A stretch of 35,680 nt of DNA, from positions 1 to 35,680 of the forward strand of contig DHFO01000044.1 of assembly GCA_002402295.1 (NCBI GenBank). The letters are read 5' to 3'. Both the position numbers and the translations under genes were made by a program. The notes under the pieces were generated by a model that saw nothing but the letters and a program-made list of their open reading frames with translations, did no database searches and had not been told where the DNA came from. Below are positions 22,317 through 29,076 of the stretch, one piece after another. The number at the start of each line of letters is the position of its first letter. Position 1 is the stretch's first letter. The stretch comes from Caldiserica bacterium UBA4822. GTDB taxonomy: Bacteria > Caldisericota > Caldisericia > Cryosericales > Cryosericaceae.

Positions 22317-22357
22317 ACGGGGTCACAAGCTGGTCCGGGCGTGAACTTGCCCTGTTG

Positions 22358-23080
22358 ATGGGCATGCCGGGGCCAGGTGACACGGTACTTCTCGCGGGTC
22401 CGTCGGGATCGGGCAAGACGGAAATTGCGCTCAACCTGGCACTCTCGCTCCTGCGGACCACCTCGGTTCCAGTTACTCTTGCGGACCTGGACGTTGTCAA
22501 GCCCTACTTTCGCCTGCGTGACATGCTGCCCCTGGTAGCCGAAGATGACAGGAAAAGACTGAACATCATTGAGCCCGAGCACAGGCTGTTGCATGTGGAC
22601 GTGCCGACGTTCCCTCCAACCCTTCATGCCAGCCTGTCCGCAACGGACCGCGTCAAGATCGTTGATGTCGGTGGAGATGCCATCGGAGTGGGTGCTGTCG
22701 CGCAGTTCCGCGAGACGATCACGAACGGGCGCCATGCCTTGTATGTTGTTGTCAATACGCTCAGGCCCGGCATGAATACGCATGCGAGGCTCAAGCAGAT
22801 GCTTGCCAGGATCCGCGCGGGAGCACGGCTCGACGTGACCGGTCTGGTTGCAAACACGAACCTTCAGGCAGAAACGTCCGCCGAGGAAGTACAGGCCGGC
22901 TACGAGGCGGTCAAGGCTCTGGGCGACAGCGAGGGCCTTCCCATCGTGGCGGTTGTTGTGTCGCCAGAATATGCGGACAAGGTGATTCCGCTGCTGTCGC
23001 CGGAAGCAGCCCAGCTTGTGTCAGTGCTGCACATGTTCAACCGCATTCTGGATACGGTAGGGTCACACACGGAATTCTGA
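22358..23080 (+). CDS. P-loop ATPase of CobQ/CobB/MinD/ParA type, function unknown
   Basis: A 240-residue SIMIBI-class NTPase. It has the Walker A GPSGSGKTEIALNLAL, ADLDVVKPYFRLRD (the Asp/Lys region after the first helix), a switch segment KIVDVGGDAIGVGA, and TGLVANTNLQAETS at the base-binding strand. The paired lysine of true ParA/MinD deviant Walker motifs is not evident. Starts at TTG 22355, ATG 22358 or ATG 22364 are all possible, and none has a strong ribosome binding site. It lies between buk and the oxidoreductase genes. My recollection is that similar genes accompany these enzymes in other anaerobes. A role in cofactor insertion or regulation is speculation. Confidence 0.8.
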   Translation: MGMPGPGDTVLLAGPSGSGKTEIALNLALSLLRTTSVPVTLADLDVVKPYFRLRDMLPLVAEDDRKRLNIIEPEHRLLHVDVPTFPPTLHASLSATDRVKIVDVGGDAIGVGAVAQFRETITNGRHALYVVVNTLRPGMNTHARLKQMLARIRAGARLDVTGLVANTNLQAETSAEEVQAGYEAVKALGDSEGLPIVAVVVSPEYADKVIPLLSPEAAQLVSVLHMFNRILDTVGSHTEF

Positions 23081-23097
23081 GAACAAGGAGGCCAGTC

Positions 23098-23313
23098 TTG
23101 GAACGAGTTTCGATAGATGAAGGACGGTGCAAGAGTTGCAGCCTGTGCGTGAGTGTCTGTCCTGTAAAGATTCTCACAATCAGCGACAGGCTAAATGAGC
23201 GGGGGTTCCGTCCCGCCGAGTGCACAGACCAGGCGAAGTGCACAAGCTGCGGCTGGTGCGCAGTCGTGTGCCCGGACGTTGCGATTGCATTGTACAGGGA
23301 GGTGAAGGCGTGA
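23098..23313 (+). CDS. vorD: 2-oxoacid:ferredoxin oxidoreductase, delta (ferredoxin) subunit
   Basis: A 71-residue protein with two [4Fe-4S] motifs, CKSCSLCVSVCP and CTSCGWCAVVCP, of the type that forms the delta subunit of VOR/KOR enzymes and passes electrons to free ferredoxin. The start is a TTG at 23098 after AAGGAGG. Its TGA overlaps the GTG of the alpha-subunit gene (GTGA), so the two are translationally coupled. Confidence 0.9.
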   Translation: MERVSIDEGRCKSCSLCVSVCPVKILTISDRLNERGFRPAECTDQAKCTSCGWCAVVCPDVAIALYREVKA

Positions 23314-24377
23314 GTGAAAAGGTGCTGATGAAAGGAGCCGAGGCACTCGCAGAGGGAGCTATCCGAGCAGGGTGCCGGTTCTATTTCGGATATCCGATTA
23401 CCCCTCAGAACGAAACGCCCGAATACATGAGTCGCCGCCTACCTGAGGTTGGCGGCAGGTTCGTCCAGGCCGAAAGTGAGGTCGCGTCCATCAACATGGT
23501 CTATGGTGCCGCGTGCGCTGGCGTTCGTGTCATGACGTCGTCGTCAAGCCCCGGCATCTCGCTCATGCAGGAAGGTATCTCGTACATCAGCGGCTCGGGA
23601 GTTCCCTGCGTTGTCATGAACGCGATGCGCGGGGGCCCGGGTCTTGGAAACGTGGCCCCGGCGCAGGCGGACTACCTGCAGGCGGTCAAGGGCGGAGGCA
23701 ACGGGGACTACAAGCGTATCGTGCTGGCGCCGGCGTCTATTCAGGAAGGCGTCGATCTCTTTGTTGACGCGTTCGACCTTGCCGACAAGTATCGCATGGT
23801 GGTGATGGTCATTGTCGATGGCTTGATCGGGCAGATGATGGAACCGGTCGAGTTCAAGACAACGGTCGATGTGAACGCACTGAAGAAGCCGGACTGGGCA
23901 ACGACCGGGCGCCATGGTCGTGACCACGCCAACATCATCAGCAGCCTCATGATGGATACCGCCACGCTGGAGAAGTGGAACCTGGAACTTCAGGCCAAGT
24001 ATGCACAGGTAGCGGCGACCGAGAGTCGGATTGAAGAATATGAAATGGCTGACGCAGAGTACGCAATCGTTGCATACGGGACCATGGCACGTATTGCGAA
24101 GACGACCGTTCGGACGGCGCGTGCCAGGGGTATCAAGCTGGGGCTGCTACGCCCGATTACGGTATGGCCCTTCCCCACCAAACAGCTTCAAAAGTATGTT
24201 GGTCAGATCAAGGGAGCACTAACGGTGGAGTTGGCCTACAGGCAGCTGTTCGAAGACGTCGAGTTGGCGTTGTGCGGCAAGGTTCCGCTCGGGTGGTACG
24301 GTCGCGGCGGCGGTGTCGTTCCCGGGCCGCAGGAAATACTGGCGGCGTTTGAAGAACAGTTTGGGAAAGGAAGGTAG
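23310..24377 (+). CDS. vorB: 2-oxoacid:ferredoxin oxidoreductase, alpha subunit (VorB/KorA-like)
   Basis: A 355-residue subunit. VLMKGAEALAEGAIRAGCRFYFGYPITPQNETPEYMS is the start of domain I, and TSSSSPGISLMQEGISYISGSGVPCVV follows; both fit VorB, the 2-oxoisovalerate enzyme, better than PorA. With beta, gamma and delta it oxidatively decarboxylates a branched-chain 2-oxoacid or 2-oxoglutarate with CoA, giving acyl-CoA, CO2 and reduced ferredoxin. The GTG at 23310 follows GGGAGGTGAAGGC; the longer upstream frame overlaps the ferredoxin gene. Substrate is inferred from motifs and from the neighbouring buk. Confidence 0.9.
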   Translation: MSEKVLMKGAEALAEGAIRAGCRFYFGYPITPQNETPEYMSRRLPEVGGRFVQAESEVASINMVYGAACAGVRVMTSSSSPGISLMQEGISYISGSGVPCVVMNAMRGGPGLGNVAPAQADYLQAVKGGGNGDYKRIVLAPASIQEGVDLFVDAFDLADKYRMVVMVIVDGLIGQMMEPVEFKTTVDVNALKKPDWATTGRHGRDHANIISSLMMDTATLEKWNLELQAKYAQVAATESRIEEYEMADAEYAIVAYGTMARIAKTTVRTARARGIKLGLLRPITVWPFPTKQLQKYVGQIKGALTVELAYRQLFEDVELALCGKVPLGWYGRGGGVVPGPQEILAAFEEQFGKGR

Positions 24378-24380
24378 GCC

Positions 24381-25139
24381 ATGGCCGAAGAGATGAAAGT
24401 CATCTATGAACGCCCGAAATCCTGGGCAAACAAGGTAACACATTACTGCCCCGGCTGCACTCATGGGGTCGCGCACCGGCTCATCGCCGAACTTGTTGAT
24501 GAAATGGACCTCATCGACAAGACGATTGCGGTCTGGCCGGTGGGGTGCGCAGTGTTCGGTTATGAGTATTTCAATTTTGACAGTGTTGAAGCTGCACACG
24601 GGCGCGCTCCGGCGATGGCGACGGGCATCAAGGTTACGAACCCGGACAACTTCGTGTTCACATATCAGGGGGATGGCGATATCGCGAGCATCGGCATGGC
24701 CGAAGTCGTCCATGCTGCGGCGCGCGGATGGCCGATTACCGTGATCTTCATCAACAATGGAAACTATGGAATGACCGGCGGCCAGATGGCTCCGACGACG
24801 TTGCTTGGACAGAAGACGACAACAACGCCGATGGGCCGGGCACCACAGTTGAACGGATACCCCATACGTCTGCCCGAGATGCTGGCCCAACTGGATGGTC
24901 CTGCGTATATCGCTCGCGTTTCTCTTGACTCTCCCGTCAATATCCGCAAGGCCAAGGCTTACATGCGCAAAGCCTTCAACGCGCAGATCCGCGGCATTGG
25001 CTTTTCGCTCGTCGAATGCCTGTCAACGTGCCCGACGAACTGGCAGTTGACCCCTGTCGAGTCGATGGAACGTATCCGCAAGGAGGTCATGGCGTACTAT
25101 CCGCTTGGTGAATTCAAGGTTGCCGAGGGGGTGCTGTGA
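24381..25139 (+). CDS. vorA: 2-oxoacid:ferredoxin oxidoreductase, beta (TPP-binding) subunit
   Basis: A 252-residue thiamine-diphosphate subunit. It has the YCPGCTHGVAHR motif, WPVGCAVFGYEYF, HGRAPAMATGIK, and the TPP/Mg site GDGDIASIG through NNGNYGMTGGQMAPTT. The C-terminal ECLSTCPTNW segment fits the family. It starts three bases after the alpha stop, and its own TGA overlaps the next ATG (TGATG). Confidence 0.91.
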   Translation: MAEEMKVIYERPKSWANKVTHYCPGCTHGVAHRLIAELVDEMDLIDKTIAVWPVGCAVFGYEYFNFDSVEAAHGRAPAMATGIKVTNPDNFVFTYQGDGDIASIGMAEVVHAAARGWPITVIFINNGNYGMTGGQMAPTTLLGQKTTTTPMGRAPQLNGYPIRLPEMLAQLDGPAYIARVSLDSPVNIRKAKAYMRKAFNAQIRGIGFSLVECLSTCPTNWQLTPVESMERIRKEVMAYYPLGEFKVAEGVL

Positions 25140-25681
25140 TGGAACACAATGTTGTGATAGCGGGGTTTGGTGGACAGGGCATCATGCTCATCGGTGAGCT
25201 GTTGGCGCGAGCCGGGATGGAGCAGGGAAAGGAAGTCACGTGGCTGCCGTCCTACGGTCCCGAACAGCGTGGCGGTACTGCCCACTGTGCCGTGGTCATC
25301 GCGGACGAGCCGATAGCATCTCCCCTTCTTCCAGAGCCGCAAGCGGCCATTGTGTTCAACAGGCAGTCGTTAGACAAGTTCGAGCCCGCGGTGGAGAAAG
25401 GCGGTTTGCTCGTCGTTGACGCGACCCTGATTGACCATAAATCCGAACGGAGTGACATTACGTGCGTGTACATTCCAGCGACGGACATCGCACTTCAGCT
25501 CGGAAACTCCAAGTTCACGAACATGGTTCTGCTGGGAGCTTATCTGGGCAAGGCCAATCCCATCCCGTTGGAGAGTGTCCTGGCTGCTCTCCCCGTGTTC
25601 CTAACTGGGAAGAAGGCTACTCTGGTTGAGGTGAATAGAAGGGCGATTCAGGCCGGTCTCGACTTTGTGTCGAAGCCGTAG
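25139..25681 (+). CDS. vorC: 2-oxoacid:ferredoxin oxidoreductase, gamma subunit
   Basis: A 180-residue gamma subunit: the N-terminal VVIAGFGGQGIMLIGELLARAG, SYGPEQRGGTAHC and KFTNMVLLGAYLG are the standard gamma-subunit motifs. The ATG at 25139 overlaps the beta stop; a GTG at 25136 is equally reachable. It completes the delta-alpha-beta-gamma enzyme, with all four subunits as separate genes. Confidence 0.91.
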   Translation: MEHNVVIAGFGGQGIMLIGELLARAGMEQGKEVTWLPSYGPEQRGGTAHCAVVIADEPIASPLLPEPQAAIVFNRQSLDKFEPAVEKGGLLVVDATLIDHKSERSDITCVYIPATDIALQLGNSKFTNMVLLGAYLGKANPIPLESVLAALPVFLTGKKATLVEVNRRAIQAGLDFVSKP

Positions 25682-25687
25682 CATGCA

Positions 25688-27025
25688 ATGGCGGAACTCC
25701 TGATCAGGAACGCCCGCATCGTGGACCCTTCAACCCACGGATCTGTTGTAGAAGGGGGCTGGTTGCTTGCCAGGACCGGCCTCATTGTGGGGCTGGGGTC
25801 GGGGGAGGCGCCTCGACAGACGTCAGACAGGACAGAGATTGACGCGGGTGGAATGACGCTTCTTCCGGGCCTTTTGAACGCCCACATGCACCTGTATTCG
25901 ATGTACTCGCGCGGCATTGCCACCGGACGTTCCTCCCGCAGATTCATCGATGTTCTTCAGGACCTGTGGTGGCGGCTGGACCGCTCGCTTCTCAAGGACG
26001 CCTGCTGGATGAGCGCGATGTTCTCCGGCATGGACTGCCTGAGGTGCGGGACCACCACAATCGTTGATCATCACGCCTCGCCGAACTATATCCAGGGCAG
26101 TCTGTCGACTTTGTCAGAGGCCCTGAACACGCTGGGGCTCCGCCATGTTCTTTCGTATGAAATCACAGACCGTAACGGGGTTCAGAGTGCCATCGACGGC
26201 ATCGAGGAGAACCTTCGTTTCTATGATGCGGTGAGCGGGCGCGGTGGTCTGGCATCCGGGATGATCGGATTGCATGCTTCCTTCACGCTTTCCGATGCGA
26301 CGCTTGACCGGCTTCGTCTGGCAGTGGGCTCCCGAACTCCCGGGTACCATGTCCATGTGGCGGAAGGTGCCGTGGATGAGGAAGACAGCCTTCGGACGTA
26401 TGATAAGCGTGTGGTGCAGCGCCTGTATGACGCCGGTCTTCTTGGCAGGCATTCGCTCGCCGTGCACTGCGTCGGCATTGATGCGGCAGAACGCAGGCTT
26501 CTGGCAGAATCGCATACGCCCGTCGTGGTGAATACCATGTCAAATATGAATAATGCGGTGGGTCTGCCTGCGGTGCGTGAGATGCTTGCGGAGGGGATTG
26601 CCGTGGGCATCGGGACTGATGGCTACACCGCGAACATGTTCGAGGCGGTCAGGAACACGCTGGTGGCCCTGCGGCATCAGTATGAAGACCCCGCGGGTTT
26701 CTGGAACGAGGTCCAGAGGGCGCAGTTTGACACCAACGCAGAGATCGTGACGCTTGCCACAGGGCGCCAGGTTGGGCGACTCGCCGAGGGTGCTGCGGCA
26801 GATTTCGTGCTGGTTGACTATGCCAGTCCGACACCGTTCACCGCCGACAATGCGTTTGGCCATGTCTTCTTTGGCATGTCTTCTGATTTGGTGGACACCG
26901 TCGTTGTGGACGGCAGGGTGGTGGTGCAAGGGCATCATGTTCTGGGCACCGACCGAAGCGCTCTGGAACGCGAGTCCCGCAAGGTCGCAGCGTCGGTTTG
27001 GGACGCGTTTGCACGACTGTCCTAG
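25688..27025 (+). CDS. ssnA: SsnA-like amidohydrolase (metal-dependent aminohydrolase)
   Basis: A 445-residue amidohydrolase with metal ligands His66 and His68 (NAHMHLYS), His223 (HVHVAEG), His260 (AVHC) and Asp311 (GTDGYT). The strings VDHHASPNYIQGSL and TMSNMNNAVG fit the SsnA branch of the chlorohydrolase/guanine-deaminase group. SsnA substrates are not established; in E. coli it lies among selenium/purine catabolism genes. The ATG follows the gamma gene by only six bases with no strong binding site, so it is probably read with the oxidoreductase operon. A role in amino acid or purine fermentation is inference. Confidence 0.78.
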   Translation: MAELLIRNARIVDPSTHGSVVEGGWLLARTGLIVGLGSGEAPRQTSDRTEIDAGGMTLLPGLLNAHMHLYSMYSRGIATGRSSRRFIDVLQDLWWRLDRSLLKDACWMSAMFSGMDCLRCGTTTIVDHHASPNYIQGSLSTLSEALNTLGLRHVLSYEITDRNGVQSAIDGIEENLRFYDAVSGRGGLASGMIGLHASFTLSDATLDRLRLAVGSRTPGYHVHVAEGAVDEEDSLRTYDKRVVQRLYDAGLLGRHSLAVHCVGIDAAERRLLAESHTPVVVNTMSNMNNAVGLPAVREMLAEGIAVGIGTDGYTANMFEAVRNTLVALRHQYEDPAGFWNEVQRAQFDTNAEIVTLATGRQVGRLAEGAAADFVLVDYASPTPFTADNAFGHVFFGMSSDLVDTVVVDGRVVVQGHHVLGTDRSALERESRKVAASVWDAFARLS

Positions 27026-27098
27026 GGCAAATCGACGTATGACCGATATCTACTTTACACGCGGGCACGTGAAAAACGCCTGAGGCACAGTCCTCATA

Positions 27099-27126
27099 TT
27101 GCATTTCCTCTATTCGATGGTACTAT
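27099..27126 (+). promoter_or_regulatory. gyrB-gyrA promoter
   Basis: TTGCAT (27099-27104), 16 bases, TACTAT (27121-27126), 28 bases before the gyrB ATG. It has the same form as the other TTGCAA/TACTAT promoters here. Confidence 0.7.
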
Positions 27127-27154
27127 ATCTGTGTCAGAAAATGGAGGATTACAC

Positions 27155-29059
27155 ATGCAGGATTCCCAGTACACCGCAAAGGATATCAAAGTACTTGAAG
27201 GTCTGGAACATGTACGTACCAGACCTTCAATGTATATAGGGTCTACAGATTCTCGAGGGCTGCACCATCTGGTGCAGGAGGTCGTGGACAACGCCATCGA
27301 CGAAGCGATGGCGGGCTTCTGCACTCGGATCGAAGTTGGCCTCAGTGCCGACCACAAGACAGTCGATGTCCGTGACAATGGCCGCGGAATACCGACGGAC
27401 CTCCATCCTGTGCTTGGCATTTCGGGCGTGGAAGTGGCGCTGACCAGGTTGAACGCAGGTGGCAAGTTCGACAAGAAGAGCTATCACGTGTCGGGTGGCC
27501 TGCATGGAGTCGGGGTCTCCGTAGTAAACGCCCTTTCGACCTGTCTGTACGTCGAGGTAACGCAGTGGGGAAAAGTCTATCAGCAGGAGTTCAGCAGGGG
27601 AAAGCCCCTCTACCATCTCCGTCTGAAAGAGGAGGGTGTGCCTGCTGACATATCGGGGACGTTTGTCAGCTTCACGCCGGACGAGGAGGTTTTTGGCGAA
27701 TACCTCTTTGAACCTGAGCGCATTTCCAAGCGTCTGCGTGAACTTGCGTTCCTCAACTCCGGTCTGCAGATTGAGTTTGTGGATCATGCAACCGAGGAGC
27801 GGCAGGTCTTCCACTACGACAAGGGACTGGTTGAGTTTATTCGGTATATGAACGAGGGCAGTGAGGTCATTCCACCTGACCCAGTGCACTTCGTGCGCGA
27901 CTCCGAGCAGTTTTTTCTCGAGGTGGCATTTCAGTACAACTCTGGCTACAACGACCAGACAATTTCGTACGTCAACAATATCAACACGGTGGACGGGGGC
28001 GTTCATGAGGTCGCTTTCAAGAACGCGTTCACGCGCCTCTTCAATGCAAAGGCGCGGCAGGTCAAGCTCATCAAGCCGGAAGATACGCTGAGCGGCGAGG
28101 ACATCCGGGAAGGGCTTGTCGTTATTATCAACCTGCGCATCGCTGACCCACAGTTCGAGGGGCAGACCAAGACACGCCTCGGGAACGCCGACCTCAAGGC
28201 TCCTATCGAGGCGGCGGTCGAGGAGGAAGTCGAGCTGTACCTGGACAAGCACATCGACGAGTTCAGGCAGATGGCTGGAAAAGCAGTTACGGCGAAACAG
28301 GCACGAGAGGCGGCAAGAAAAGCCCGCGACCTCGTGCGCCGCAAGACGGAACTCGACGGGGGACGTCTGCCGGGTAAACTGGCGGATTGCTCATCGCAGG
28401 ACCCTGCTGAGTCTGAGCTCTACATTGTCGAGGGCGACTCGGCTGGCGGCAGCGCAAAGCAGGGACGCAATCGCCGCACACAGGCTATCCTGCCCCTGCG
28501 TGGAAAGATTCTCAACGTGGAGAAGGTCGGGATTCATCGTGCACTGGAGAACGAAGAAATCAAGGCGCTTATCACCTCCATCGGCACGGGCGTGATGGAC
28601 GACCTTCGCATTGAGAAACTACGCTATCACAAGATTGTCATTATGACAGATGCAGATGTCGACGGGGCGCACATTCGAACACTGCTCCTGACATTCTTCT
28701 ATCGCTATATGCGCCCCCTTGTTGTCAACCGGAACATCTACTTCGCACAGCCTCCGCTGTACGCTGTTTTGGATGGAAAGACAACACACTATGCCTTTTC
28801 GGATGACCAGCTGCGTACTGTTCTGGCAGGCGTGAAAGGTAAGCCCGAGGTCCAGCGCTACAAGGGACTTGGCGAGATGAACCCCGAACAGTTGTGGTCT
28901 ACTACGATGGACCCTGAAACGCGCATGATGGGGCGTGTGACGCTCGAGGAAGCGGAGGAGGCCGAGCGGACCTTCACACTGCTGATGGGAGAAAAGGTGG
29001 AGCCGCGCCGCAGGTACATTGTGGAGCACGCGCGCGAAGTATACAACCTTGATATCTAG
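27155..29059 (+). CDS. gyrB: DNA gyrase subunit B
   Basis: The ATPase subunit of gyrase, which introduces negative supercoils. The 634-residue protein has the GHKL ATP site (LVQEVVDNAIDEAMAG, DNGRGIPTD, GGLHGVGVSVVNALS), the transducer, and the Toprim domain with EGDSAGGSAKQGR and DADVDGAHIRTLLLTFFYR. The C-terminus is QRYKGLGEMNPEQLWSTTM. The length matches the short GyrB lacking the proteobacterial insertion. ATG 27155 is chosen because GGAGG precedes it; a GTG at 27131 is upstream in frame. gyrA follows after 17 bases. Confidence 0.96.
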   Translation: MQDSQYTAKDIKVLEGLEHVRTRPSMYIGSTDSRGLHHLVQEVVDNAIDEAMAGFCTRIEVGLSADHKTVDVRDNGRGIPTDLHPVLGISGVEVALTRLNAGGKFDKKSYHVSGGLHGVGVSVVNALSTCLYVEVTQWGKVYQQEFSRGKPLYHLRLKEEGVPADISGTFVSFTPDEEVFGEYLFEPERISKRLRELAFLNSGLQIEFVDHATEERQVFHYDKGLVEFIRYMNEGSEVIPPDPVHFVRDSEQFFLEVAFQYNSGYNDQTISYVNNINTVDGGVHEVAFKNAFTRLFNAKARQVKLIKPEDTLSGEDIREGLVVIINLRIADPQFEGQTKTRLGNADLKAPIEAAVEEEVELYLDKHIDEFRQMAGKAVTAKQAREAARKARDLVRRKTELDGGRLPGKLADCSSQDPAESELYIVEGDSAGGSAKQGRNRRTQAILPLRGKILNVEKVGIHRALENEEIKALITSIGTGVMDDLRIEKLRYHKIVIMTDADVDGAHIRTLLLTFFYRYMRPLVVNRNIYFAQPPLYAVLDGKTTHYAFSDDQLRTVLAGVKGKPEVQRYKGLGEMNPEQLWSTTMDPETRMMGRVTLEEAEEAERTFTLLMGEKVEPRRRYIVEHAREVYNLDI

Positions 29060-29076
29060 GGGAAGCGAGGACAGTG

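Noticed and set aside
27227..28252. A 341-codon minus-strand open frame opposite gyrB
   Set aside because: Shadow of a conserved gene; the translation has no recognisable domain.
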